Source of the DNA: an uncultured Blautia sp.
GTDB taxonomy: Bacteria > Bacillota > Clostridia > Lachnospirales > Lachnospiraceae
DNA length: 48,952 nucleotides
Assembly (NCBI GenBank): GCA_900541985.1
Contig: UQLX01000017.1
Coordinates: forward strand, 1-48,952
Direction: 5' to 3'
Shown here: positions 8,731 through 16,801 of the stretch, one piece after another
Layout of the letters: every line of letters starts with the position of its first letter
Numbering within the stretch: the first letter of the stretch is position 1
Translations under genes and position numbers: made by a program
The notes under the pieces: model-generated
What the model was told of the DNA's origin: nothing
Seen by the model: only the letters and a program-made list of their open reading frames with translations
Databases searched by the model: none

Positions 8731-9594
8731 ATGAAACTAGCAGGAAAACGATCTTTGCTTCTGGAATATATGGTCATTTTTATAGGAACAGGACTGATGG
8801 CAGCGGCGATCACCTCCTGCTTTGATGCCGCCGGACTGGTAACCGGAGGTTTTTCCGGAGCTGCGATTCTGGTCAAGGAATGGACCAGAGGAATCATCAA
8901 AAACGGAGTTCCCTTGTGGATCACAAATCTGAGTCTGAATATCCCTCTTTTCATACTTGCCACAAAGATCAAAGGATTTTCATTTGTAAAAAAGGCACTG
9001 ATCGGAGATATGTCACTGACCATGTGGCTGGCTGTACTTCCGGCATGGGAGCTTTCCGATGATCTTCTTCTTTCCTCTGTCTATGGAGGAATTATCCTTG
9101 GTGTGGGAATCGGCCTTGTATTTCTGGGCGGCGGAACCACAGGCGGAACAGATATGCTGGCAGCTATCATTCAGAAGTATATGAGACATTATTCAATTGC
9201 ACAGATCATGCAGTTTATAGACGGGGCTATTGTGCTTGTGGGAATGTATGTTTTTGGAATCCGCAAGGGGCTGTATGCGATCATTGCCGTATATCTGGTC
9301 ACAAAGGTTTCAGACGGACTGATCGAAGGTTTGAAGTTTTCAAAAGCCGTGCATATCATTACGGACAAGCCGGAGGCAGTTGCCCGTATGATCATAGAGG
9401 ATATGGATCGTGGAGTAACCGGCATCAGTGCAAAAGGCATGTATTCCGGCCAGGAAAAACTGATGCTTTACTGTGTGGTAGGAAAGAAGGAACTGGTTCA
9501 GCTGAAAGAAAACATCGATGAGATCGATCCTAAAGCATTTGTGATCGTAGGGGATGCCAGGGAGGTACATGGGGAAGGTTTTATAGAAAGATAG
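8731..9594 (+). CDS. YitT-family membrane protein (DUF161/DUF2179)
   Basis: A 287-residue integral membrane protein of the YitT family: five or six hydrophobic segments in the first 200 residues, with glycine-rich motifs such as GLVTGGFSGAAIL and FLGGGTTGGTDML. A soluble C-terminal domain (about 205-287) begins VHIITDKPEAVARMI and ends in the family-typical FVIVGDAREVHGEGF. The biochemical role of the family is not established. I start at 8731 because AGGAGGAGG at 8715-8723 lies just upstream; the open frame extends back to 8656 but that would run through the preceding terminator. Confidence 0.88.
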   Translation: MKLAGKRSLLLEYMVIFIGTGLMAAAITSCFDAAGLVTGGFSGAAILVKEWTRGIIKNGVPLWITNLSLNIPLFILATKIKGFSFVKKALIGDMSLTMWLAVLPAWELSDDLLLSSVYGGIILGVGIGLVFLGGGTTGGTDMLAAIIQKYMRHYSIAQIMQFIDGAIVLVGMYVFGIRKGLYAIIAVYLVTKVSDGLIEGLKFSKAVHIITDKPEAVARMIIEDMDRGVTGISAKGMYSGQEKLMLYCVVGKKELVQLKENIDEIDPKAFVIVGDAREVHGEGFIER

Positions 9595-9748
9595 GAAAAA
9601 TATACAAAAATCACACAAAAAATTGTAACAAATTTTGGATTTCCTCTTTTATTTTTGGTGATATTGTATTAAAATAGCTTTATGTACAGGTTTTCTTTAT
9701 GGGAAAAGAGAAGAAACATGCAGAATGCGTGAGAAGGGATGTTAGCAG

Positions 9749-10837
9749 ATGATATCAAATCAGGTACTTCAGAATACCCTGGAAGGGTTAAAAGAAATAT
9801 CCAGAATCGAGTTTTGTGTCATAGATACGGAAGGCAAGGTTTTGGCATCCACATTTTCAGATTTTTCAGTTCAGCCGGGAGATGTACAGGCATTTGTAGA
9901 ATCTCAGGCAGACAGCCAGCTTGTGAAGGGGTATCAGTATTTTAAGGTATGTGATGACTACCAGCTTGAATATGTTCTGGTGGCACATGGAGATGATGAG
10001 GATACCTACATGGTTGGTAAGCTTGCGGCGTTCCAGATCCAGAATCTGATCGTTGCCTATAAGGAGCGGTTTGATAAAGACAGCTTCATCAAGAATCTTT
10101 TGCTGGATAACCTGCTTCTGGTGGATATCTATAACCGTGCGAAGAAGCTTCATATTGATGCAGATGTGCGCCGTGTGGTTATGATCATGGAACTGGAACA
10201 GGAAAAAGACCATAATTCCATGGAGGTGGTAAAGAGTCTGTTCAGCAATAAGCCAAAGGACTTTATCACAGCCGTAGACGAGAGAAGCATCATTGTTGTA
10301 AAACAGCTTGAGGATGGAGAAAATTACAGTGATATGGACAAGCTTGCCCGCATGATCCTTGATACTCTTGGATTTGGTCCGGACAGCGGAGTTCATATTG
10401 CATATGGAACGATCGTAAATGAACTGAAAGAGGTTTCCCGCTCTTACAAAGAAGCGAGAATGGCTCTTGACGTAGGCAAGATCTTCTTTGGTGACAAAGA
10501 TGTGATCGCATACAGTTCACTGGGAATCGGCAGACTGATCTATCAGCTTCCTATTCCGCTGTGTAAGATGTTCATAAAAGAAATCTTTGAAAATAAATCA
10601 CCGGATGATTTTGACGAAGAGACTCTGGTGACAATAGATAAATTCTTTGAGAACAGCCTGAACGTTTCGGAGACATCCAGACAGCTTTATATTCACAGAA
10701 ATACCCTGGTATATCGTCTGGATAAGCTGCAGAAGAGCACAGGACTGGATCTCAGAGTATTTGAGGATGCGATTACATTTAAAATTGCGCTGATGGTCGT
10801 AAGATACATGAAGTATATGGAAACACTGGAATACTGA
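9749..10837 (+). CDS. CdaR/PucR-type transcriptional regulator
   Basis: A 362-residue predicted DNA-binding regulator. The N-terminal half (about 1-130) is a sensory domain related to sugar-diacid or GAF-like domains; the middle resembles the GGDEF-like region of CdaR proteins (about 140-270). The C-terminus is the PucR-type helix-turn-helix, with NVSETSRQLYIHRNTLVYRL followed by DKLQKSTGLDL (about 305-340). The ligand cannot be predicted, and no obvious sugar-acid catabolic genes are nearby. It is monocistronic: about 150 bases of AT-rich sequence separate it from yitT and a terminator follows directly. GAAGGGA lies ahead of the ATG. Confidence 0.85.
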   Translation: MISNQVLQNTLEGLKEISRIEFCVIDTEGKVLASTFSDFSVQPGDVQAFVESQADSQLVKGYQYFKVCDDYQLEYVLVAHGDDEDTYMVGKLAAFQIQNLIVAYKERFDKDSFIKNLLLDNLLLVDIYNRAKKLHIDADVRRVVMIMELEQEKDHNSMEVVKSLFSNKPKDFITAVDERSIIVVKQLEDGENYSDMDKLARMILDTLGFGPDSGVHIAYGTIVNELKEVSRSYKEARMALDVGKIFFGDKDVIAYSSLGIGRLIYQLPIPLCKMFIKEIFENKSPDDFDEETLVTIDKFFENSLNVSETSRQLYIHRNTLVYRLDKLQKSTGLDLRVFEDAITFKIALMVVRYMKYMETLEY

Positions 10838-10844
10838 AAATAAT

Positions 10845-10881
10845 AAAAAAGAATCTTCTGTATACAGGAGATTCTTTTTTT
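10845..10881 (+). terminator. intrinsic terminator after the CdaR-type regulator
   Basis: A 16-base stem (10845-10860 with 10865-10880), tetraloop TATA, ending in a run of seven T. The A-run and T-run symmetry could let it work in both directions. Confidence 0.88.
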
Positions 10882-10905
10882 AATACAGAGATTAGTAATA
10901 AAACC

Positions 10906-10934
10906 TTGAATTCATTTTCTCTTTCCTGTACAAT
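10906..10934 (+). promoter_or_regulatory. promoter(s) for ftsEX
   Basis: TTGAAT (10906-10911), a 17-base spacer, then TACAAT (10929-10934). A second, weaker candidate, TTGAAA at 10970-10975 and TACAAC at 10993-10998 with the same spacing, lies between it and the gene. Tandem promoters are plausible. Confidence 0.65.
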
Positions 10935-11048
10935 AAAACCCGGTAAGCAAAAAAGAAATCAAAAAACACTTGAAATTTACATGGAAATATGTTACAACAT
11001 TGTTACAAAAGCGTTAAAATGTTGATTCTGCAATAGAAGGAGGAACAT

Positions 11049-11732
11049 ATGATAGATTTAATTGATGTAAGTAAGTCATACGGAAAAGGCCTTCCGGCTG
11101 TGAACCATGCCAACTTACATGTAGATAAAGGAGAATTTGTGTTTGTGGTGGGAAGCAGCGGCTCCGGTAAGTCCACACTTATTAAGCTTCTTATGAAGGA
11201 GCTGGATACCACCAGCGGACAGCTGATCGTCAGCGGGGAGCGTCTGGAAACTATGAAACATCGCCGTGTTGCGAAATATCGCAGGAAGCTGGGCGTAGTG
11301 TTCCAGGATTTCCGGCTTCTCAAAGACCGTAACGTATACGAAAATGTGGCATTTGCACAGCGGGTGATCGGAAGACCGGGAAAGGTGATCCGCAGAAGAG
11401 TTCCCGAGGTTCTTCAGGAGGTAGGTCTTGCAGGTAAATACAAATCCTATCCGGATGAGCTTTCCGGTGGAGAGCAGCAGAGAGTGGCTCTTGCCAGAGC
11501 TCTTGTAAACCGTCCCGATATCCTTCTGGCAGATGAACCGACAGGTAATCTGGATCCTCAGACAGCGGAGGAGATCATGAACCTGATCGCGGAGATCAAC
11601 GAACGAGGCACGACGGTACTGGTGGTAACTCATAACAAAGATATTGTAAACGCAATGAAAAAAAGGGTAGTTACCATGAATGAGGGCGTCATTGTCAGCG
11701 ACGAGAAAGAAGGAGGATATCATGAGGCCTAG
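11049..11732 (+). CDS. ftsE: cell-division ATP-binding protein FtsE
   Basis: ATPase of the FtsEX complex, which does not transport but relays a signal across the membrane to activate peptidoglycan hydrolases. The 227-residue product has Walker A GSSGSGKST at 35-43, a Q-loop in VVFQDFRLL, signature LSGGEQQRVALARAL, Walker B ILLADEPTGNLDP and switch histidine VVTHNKD. The FtsE-type length and the ftsX partner leave little doubt. AGAAGGAGG precedes the ATG. The last 11 bases overlap ftsX. Confidence 0.96.
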   Translation: MIDLIDVSKSYGKGLPAVNHANLHVDKGEFVFVVGSSGSGKSTLIKLLMKELDTTSGQLIVSGERLETMKHRRVAKYRRKLGVVFQDFRLLKDRNVYENVAFAQRVIGRPGKVIRRRVPEVLQEVGLAGKYKSYPDELSGGEQQRVALARALVNRPDILLADEPTGNLDPQTAEEIMNLIAEINERGTTVLVVTHNKDIVNAMKKRVVTMNEGVIVSDEKEGGYHEA

Positions 11733-12627
11733 TACAATATGGTTTACCCTGAAACAGGGTATTAAAAATATAAAAAGAAACTGGATGTTTTCACTTGCAT
11801 CGATACTGACAATGGCTGCATGTATTTTTCTGGTAGGAGTTTTTTACTCTATCGTGAATAATGTGGATAACATTGCGCATAAGGTAGAACAGGAAGTCCC
11901 CATTACTGTGTTTTTTGAGGAAGGGACTACTCAGGAGCAGATCGATGCCATCGGGGAACAGATCAGACAGAGACCTGAGGTGGAAAATATTGTATTCAAG
12001 TCTGCCGAGGAAGCATGGAATGATTTTAAAGATCAGTATTTCCAGGGATCTGAAGCTGCAGAAGGGTTTAAGGATGATAATCCTCTTGTAAATTCGGCAA
12101 ACTATCAGGTTTATATGAACCAGATCGAGATGCAGTCAGACCTGGTAACCTATATTCAGGGACTGGAGCATGTCCGTGAGGTCGAACAGTCCGAACAGGC
12201 TGCAAAAACTCTTGGAAGCTTTAACCGTCTGGTTTCCATTGCTTCTATGGTAGTGATCGGACTCCTTGTACTGATTTCTATTTTCCTGATCCATAATACG
12301 ATTTCTGTGGGCGTGTCTGTTCGTAAGGAAGAAATCGGGATCATGAAGTATATCGGTGCGACAGATGGTTTTGTACGCGCGCCTTTTGTAATGGAAGGTA
12401 TCGTGCTGGGAGTGATCGGTGCGGCGATCCCTCTGACTGCCTTATATTTTCTGTATAACAGTGCGGTAGAATATGTACTGGTTAAATTTAATGTACTGAC
12501 TGGTGTGGTTGATTTTATTCCGGTACTTGAAATCTATAAGACACTTCTTCCTATCGGACTTGGACTTGGAATCGGAATCGGTCTGATCGGAAGCTTCTGG
12601 ACAACCAGAAAGCATTTAAGAGTCTGA
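11722..12627 (+). CDS. ftsX: cell-division protein FtsX
   Basis: Membrane partner of FtsE. The 301-residue product has one N-terminal membrane helix (about residues 24-46), an extracellular domain of about 120 residues that normally contacts a peptidoglycan hydrolase, and three C-terminal membrane helices. The start at 11722 is chosen over an upstream in-frame ATG at 11680 because AAGGAGG sits at 11709-11716 and the product then begins with the usual short cytoplasmic tail. It overlaps ftsE by 11 bases. The secreted protease gene that follows is a common neighbour in Firmicutes. Confidence 0.95.
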   Translation: MRPSTIWFTLKQGIKNIKRNWMFSLASILTMAACIFLVGVFYSIVNNVDNIAHKVEQEVPITVFFEEGTTQEQIDAIGEQIRQRPEVENIVFKSAEEAWNDFKDQYFQGSEAAEGFKDDNPLVNSANYQVYMNQIEMQSDLVTYIQGLEHVREVEQSEQAAKTLGSFNRLVSIASMVVIGLLVLISIFLIHNTISVGVSVRKEEIGIMKYIGATDGFVRAPFVMEGIVLGVIGAAIPLTALYFLYNSAVEYVLVKFNVLTGVVDFIPVLEIYKTLLPIGLGLGIGIGLIGSFWTTRKHLRV

Positions 12628-12649
12628 AAATTAATTTTTGAATTTTTAT

Positions 12650-12696
12650 GCGGCATAAGGTGCTGCCCGCAATAACAGGGCAGTGCATTGTGCCGC
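12650..12696 (+). other. large stable hairpin between ftsX and the protease gene
   Basis: A 19-base-pair stem with one mismatch and a few G-U pairs (12650-12668 with 12678-12696) and a nine-base loop. No T-run follows on either strand, so it does not look like a simple terminator. It could be a stabiliser, a processing site or a bypassed attenuator between ftsEX and the S41 protease. Confidence 0.6.
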
Positions 12697-12723
12697 TTGT
12701 CTGTTACGGGAGGTGCTGAAGAG

Positions 12724-13920
12724 ATGAAAAAAGAATTCATAAAGGGAATCGCGGCAGGAGTAGCTTTTTCTGTGGCAGTGGGAGCAGGCGGTTACCTGGG
12801 GTATAAGACAAGAGATAATAGTGTGCTTTCGGACACAGAGCATGTGCAGAAACTGAAATATCTGGAACACCTTATTGAACAGGATTATCTGGGAGATGCG
12901 GATAAAGAGCAGCTGGCAGAGGGGCTTTATGCAGGACTTATCTATGGACTGGGAGATGCCTATTCCAGATATTATACAGAAGAAGAATATAAACAGGAAA
13001 CCTCCAGTACTTCGGGATCCTACGTCGGCATTGGAGTTGGGATGCAGAAAAATCAGGAAGGCGGCGTGGTCATAGCAGAATGTTATGAAGGCGGCCCCGG
13101 GGATCGCGCAGGATTGAAAACAGGAGACATTATCAGTGCTATTGATGGAACGGATATTACAGATATGGAAGTTTCTGATGTAGTGGAAATGATTCGGGAG
13201 GAAGGAAGAGAACAGGCTGTTCTGACTGTTCACCGCCAGGACGAAGATCAGGCGCTGGAGATTACTGTGGAGATTACAGATGTGGAACTTCCGTCAGTTT
13301 TTGAGGAAATGCTGGAAAATAAAGTTGGATACATGAGGATCTCTCAGTTTACAGATGTAACTCCGGAACAATATCAGGAGGCTTTTCAGGCTCTGGAAGA
13401 TCAGGGGATGGAAAAGCTTGTGATCGACCTCAGAGGAAATCCGGGAGGTCTTCTGACTTCTGTCTGCAACATTCTGAATCATATTTTGCCGGAAGGGCTG
13501 ATTGTATATACGGAAGATAAATACGGAAACCGCAGTGAAGAAAAGTCCGAAGGAAAAACAGCTCTGGATATTCCGCTGGCGGTACTGGTAAATGAAAACA
13601 GTGCCAGTGCTTCGGAAATTTTCGCGGGAGCGGTAAAGGATTATGGGATCGGAACCATTGTGGGGACCACTACATTTGGAAAAGGTGTGGTTCAGGAGCT
13701 GCTTCCTCTGAATGACGGAAGCGCAGTAAAGCTTACCATATCCAATTATTATACCCCAAAGGGAAATTCGATTCAGGATGTGGGTATCCATCCTGATGTG
13801 GAGGTGAAACTGAATCCGGAGCTTTTAAATAAAGAAGAAATTGCTCACGAGGAGGATAATCAGCTTCAGGAAGCACTTAAGATCCTGGAAAAGAGCAACA
13901 CGGCAGACAGTAATTCATGA
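12724..13920 (+). CDS. S41-family carboxyl-terminal processing protease (CtpA/CtpB)
   Basis: Exported serine protease with a Ser-Lys catalytic dyad that trims proteins in the cell envelope. The 398-residue product has an N-terminal signal/anchor helix (about 8-25), a PDZ domain (about 95-175, with GDRAGLKTGDIISAIDG) and the S41 core. In the core I can assign Ser295 within SASASE, Lys320 in GKGVVQ and Gln324, with the spacing seen in CtpB. The start at 12724 follows GGGAGG; a frame open from 12688 would lie in the hairpin region. Downstream of ftsEX it probably acts in wall remodelling or envelope signalling; I cannot tell whether sporulation-specific. Confidence 0.93.
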   Translation: MKKEFIKGIAAGVAFSVAVGAGGYLGYKTRDNSVLSDTEHVQKLKYLEHLIEQDYLGDADKEQLAEGLYAGLIYGLGDAYSRYYTEEEYKQETSSTSGSYVGIGVGMQKNQEGGVVIAECYEGGPGDRAGLKTGDIISAIDGTDITDMEVSDVVEMIREEGREQAVLTVHRQDEDQALEITVEITDVELPSVFEEMLENKVGYMRISQFTDVTPEQYQEAFQALEDQGMEKLVIDLRGNPGGLLTSVCNILNHILPEGLIVYTEDKYGNRSEEKSEGKTALDIPLAVLVNENSASASEIFAGAVKDYGIGTIVGTTTFGKGVVQELLPLNDGSAVKLTISNYYTPKGNSIQDVGIHPDVEVKLNPELLNKEEIAHEEDNQLQEALKILEKSNTADSNS

Positions 13921-13952
13921 GAAATGTGCCGGTATTTTGCAGAGGGTTTTTG

Positions 13953-13981
13953 TTGCAGGAGACCAACTTCAATGGTATGAT
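13953..13981 (+). promoter_or_regulatory. sigma-A promoter for degV
   Basis: TTGCAG (13953-13958), a 17-base spacer, then TATGAT (13976-13981), about 60 bases ahead of the DegV start. Confidence 0.6.
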
Positions 13982-14040
13982 AAGGGTGTAGCAATTTTGC
14001 AGTGCGCCATGCCGGAGAGCGTGACGGGAAAGGAAAAAGT

Positions 14041-14910
14041 ATGAGAGAATATGTGATCACAACCGACAACAATGCAGATCTTCCGGAAGAATATTATACA
14101 GAACACGGAGTAGGCTGTATGTACCTCAGCTATACAATGGATGACATTCATTATTCTCATGAGAATTTTTTGCCGGAGAAAGATTTTTATGCAAAAATGA
14201 GACAGGGAGCCATGCCTACCACAGCACAGGTGAATCCTCAGGAAGCCAGAAGCGTATTTGAACCTTATCTGAAAGATGGAAAAGATATTCTTCATATTGC
14301 TTTTTCTTCCGGATTAAGCGGAACCTATAACAGCTGCCGGATCGCAGCGGAGGAGCTTATGGAAGAATATCCAGAAAGAACGATTACAGTCGTTGATTCA
14401 CTGGCGGCATCTCTGGGACAGGGACTGCTTGTGCACCTTGCCCAGAAAAAGAAAGAAGAAGGCGTCAGTATGGAAGACGTAGCCCGATGGACAGAGGAGA
14501 ACAAAAATCATATGGTTCATCTGTTTACAGTCGATGACCTGAATCATCTGTACAGAGGCGGACGTGTATCAAAAACCACGGCAGTTCTTGGGGGAATGTT
14601 GAACATCAAGCCGATACTTCATGTGGATGAAGAAGGACACCTGATTCCTGTTGGCAAGATCCGGGGACGAAAAAAATCACTTCTGGAACTGGCTGCACTT
14701 ATGGACAAACAGATCGGAAGCTACGGGGAATCCTGTGATACCGTATTTATCAGCCACGGAGACTGTCTGGAGGAGGCTGAATTTCTGGCATCAAAAATAA
14801 AAGAGAAATACAGGATTAAAACAGAGATTATCAATTATGTGGGCGCAGTGATCGGAGCGCACTCCGGACCGGGAACCATGGCGCTGTTTTTTGTGGGTGA
14901 TGTAAAATAA
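14041..14910 (+). CDS. DegV-family fatty-acid-binding protein
   Basis: A 289-residue cytoplasmic protein of the DegV (FakB) family. These bind a fatty acid between two domains and, with the kinase FakA, can present it for phosphorylation. Visible family marks are the N-terminal YVITTDNNADLP, the threonine loop MPTTAQVNP, the SSGLSGTYNSC motif, and RGGRVSKTTAVLGGMLNIKP. The start is 14041, after GGAAAGGA; the frame is open from 14002 but without a ribosome-binding site. Which fatty acid it binds is unknown, and no fakA is in the window. Confidence 0.92.
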   Translation: MREYVITTDNNADLPEEYYTEHGVGCMYLSYTMDDIHYSHENFLPEKDFYAKMRQGAMPTTAQVNPQEARSVFEPYLKDGKDILHIAFSSGLSGTYNSCRIAAEELMEEYPERTITVVDSLAASLGQGLLVHLAQKKKEEGVSMEDVARWTEENKNHMVHLFTVDDLNHLYRGGRVSKTTAVLGGMLNIKPILHVDEEGHLIPVGKIRGRKKSLLELAALMDKQIGSYGESCDTVFISHGDCLEEAEFLASKIKEKYRIKTEIINYVGAVIGAHSGPGTMALFFVGDVK

Positions 14911-14944
14911 ATGTAACAATTTGATAATATTTCGTAAAAAAAGC

Positions 14945-14973
14945 TTGCTTTTTCTTCAATTTTTCCGTAAAAT
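14945..14973 (+). promoter_or_regulatory. promoter for the FN3/lysozyme-like gene
   Basis: TTGCTT (14945-14950), a 17-base spacer, then TAAAAT (14968-14973), giving a leader of only about 25 bases. Confidence 0.6.
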
Positions 14974-15004
14974 AATAGAGACGCTATAGAACGTTGGGGA
15001 AAGG

Positions 15005-16348
15005 ATGGAGAAAATGAATCGAGAACGAAAAGGAAAAGGAATAACTGCATTTCTTCTGGCCGTGCTTATGATGATTTCTACTGTTTTCTGTACAGAAATA
15101 CCGGTAAGTGCATACTCTTTTAAAAATACCATTGCCAAAAGCCGTATTACAACAACTGTTGTGAGTTCGGGAAGCTATTCTATAAAGATCAAATGGGATA
15201 AATCCCGCCTTGCAAATAACTATGCAATTTACAGAAAAACGGGAAATCAGTCTTTTAAAAGAATAAAAACAGTAAATAAACATACTTTTAGTTATATTGA
15301 TAAAAATCTGGTTTCTGGTACTCAGTATGAGTATGCTGTTCGTGGCTTGAGAAAAGAAGGCGGCGGAAAAGAAGTGTTAAGTAAATACAAAACTGTAGCC
15401 GCAGTTACCCGTCCTGCCCGAATGAAACTGGGCAGTATAAGTGCCAAAGCAGACTCCAGTAATCAGGTTACAGTATCCTGGAAAAAATCAGGAAAGGCAG
15501 ATGGTTATCAGATATATCGAAAAGCGTCCGGCCAGAAATGGAGATTGCTGGCAGATGTTTCTCCCGATACAGTTAAATATGTGGATAAAAAAGCGTCTGC
15601 CAATACAAAATATGTATATACGATACGTGCATATAAAAAATTGGGAAACCAGAAATTACTGGCAGACTACCGGGAAGGAAAAAAAGTAATAGAGAGTAAC
15701 CTTGTTCAGACACCGCCAACAGCGTGTCCGAAGTTTAATTCAGCCCAGAAAGAGGTTATGAAAAAAATTCTTTACGCAGTAGAGACAGGCGGACAGGTCT
15801 ATGGAAATCAGGACTATGCGGATTTTACACAAGCGTATACCAACAGTGGTGCAGAACATGCTATTACCATTGGAGCCGGGCAGTGGTATGCGACAGAAGC
15901 ACAGAGACTTCTCAAACTGATCCATACAAAAAGCCCTGCTACATGGAAAAAATATGATAAAGACAATGCTGTATGGAAGGATGTATGTAATCAGAACTGG
16001 AATACATATAAGCTCAGTAAAAACCACGATAAAGCAAAGCGTATTATAAATATTATTAAATCTCCTGCTGGAATTAAATGTCAGGATCAACTGATGTATG
16101 AACAGATTAATGAGATGGAGGCAGAAATCCGTAAGCTTGGGATTACCGAGCCAAAATCTGTTGGTATGTTCATCAATATCCGTCATCAGGGCGGCTACGG
16201 TGCGGTGACTCGTGTACTTCGTAAAACAAAACGACCGGTGAATCTGGATAATATTTTTGCAGCGCTAAAGACAGATACCGGAAATCAGGTAGGAACCTAC
16301 CGTACAAGACAAGATAAGGTTTATACCTGGCTGAACAAATATATGTAA
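15005..16348 (+). CDS. secreted protein with two FN3-like repeats and a lysozyme-like C-terminus
   Basis: A 447-residue exported protein. It has a basic start and a hydrophobic stretch (about 14-30) with a likely signal-peptidase site near VSA. Two repeats of fibronectin-III type follow (about 45-128 and 140-225), each with a W near its first strand, YxIYRK and a final YEYAVRG or YVYTIRA. The C-terminal part (about 245-447) begins EVMKKILYAVETGGQVYG and has ITIGAGQWYATEAQ and NIRHQGGYGA; it resembles lysozyme-like or chitosanase-like domains of gut Firmicute and phage lysins, with Glu of ETGG a candidate catalytic residue. That function is inference. No sortase motif is seen. It is monocistronic, with its own promoter. 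Confidence 0.7.
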   Translation: MEKMNRERKGKGITAFLLAVLMMISTVFCTEIPVSAYSFKNTIAKSRITTTVVSSGSYSIKIKWDKSRLANNYAIYRKTGNQSFKRIKTVNKHTFSYIDKNLVSGTQYEYAVRGLRKEGGGKEVLSKYKTVAAVTRPARMKLGSISAKADSSNQVTVSWKKSGKADGYQIYRKASGQKWRLLADVSPDTVKYVDKKASANTKYVYTIRAYKKLGNQKLLADYREGKKVIESNLVQTPPTACPKFNSAQKEVMKKILYAVETGGQVYGNQDYADFTQAYTNSGAEHAITIGAGQWYATEAQRLLKLIHTKSPATWKKYDKDNAVWKDVCNQNWNTYKLSKNHDKAKRIINIIKSPAGIKCQDQLMYEQINEMEAEIRKLGITEPKSVGMFINIRHQGGYGAVTRVLRKTKRPVNLDNIFAALKTDTGNQVGTYRTRQDKVYTWLNKYM

Positions 16349-16363
16349 TAAATATTGAAACTA

Positions 16364-16392
16364 TTGTATTTATCATAAAAAAGTGATATGAT
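16364..16392 (+). promoter_or_regulatory. promoter of the cobalamin-riboswitch operon
   Basis: TTGTAT (16364-16369), a 17-base spacer, then TATGAT (16387-16392). The transcript would start just ahead of the riboswitch. Confidence 0.75.
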
Positions 16393-16416
16393 TAGATAAA
16401 TTGAATAAGAAGAACA

Positions 16417-16590
16417 ACAGGTGCCGGAGATGATCCGGATAATAGGGAAACAGGTGTGAATCCTGTACGATCTCGTCACTGTATTTAAGGAGTATGGAGC
16501 TGTGTATGTTATATACAGTCACTGGGAAACCGGGAAGGCTGCTTCATATGATGATCTATAAGCCAGGAAACCTGCCTGTTGTTGGTACGG
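16417..16590 (+). promoter_or_regulatory. cobalamin (B12) riboswitch aptamer
   Basis: The conserved elements occur in order: a closing GGTGCCGG at about 16420, the core GGGAAACAGGTGTGAATCC, CGTCACTGT near 16474, the second CACTGGGAAACCGGGAAGG block, and the B12 box AGCCAGGAAACCTGCCT at 16561-16577. An extra pairing GGTAC (16585-16589) with GTACC (16623-16627) extends into the expression platform. In this class, ligand binding usually lowers expression of import or biosynthesis genes. Confidence 0.95.
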
Positions 16591-16641
16591 GGACTGGAGT
16601 CCCGGATCACGAGTAATTGGTTGTACCGCGCATTTCCGCAG

Positions 16642-16671
16642 GCCTTTTACCTTTTTGTAGAAGGCTTTTTT
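16642..16671 (+). terminator. riboswitch expression-platform terminator
   Basis: Stem GCCTTTTA (16642-16649) pairs with TAGAAGGC (16658-16665) and is followed by six T. Its place between the aptamer and the first gene implies transcription attenuation when cobalamin is bound. The roughly 130 bases from here to the start codon hold no other clear element. Confidence 0.8.
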
Positions 16672-16801
16672 CTTGCAAAAGAAGAATTTTGTGAAAAAAC
16701 AGGCAGGAAATTTTTCTCCGTACATTTTTATTCAGTTTGGAGCAGACTGCAGACAGTCGGGCGGCTCTGCTTAGACAGTGTAAGAATAAGGAGGAAAAAT
16801 C

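Noticed and set aside
9595..9748. Promoter for the CdaR-type regulator
   Set aside because: The region is AT-rich with several -10-like strings (e.g. TAAAAT near 9670), but none has a convincing -35 at 16-18 bases.
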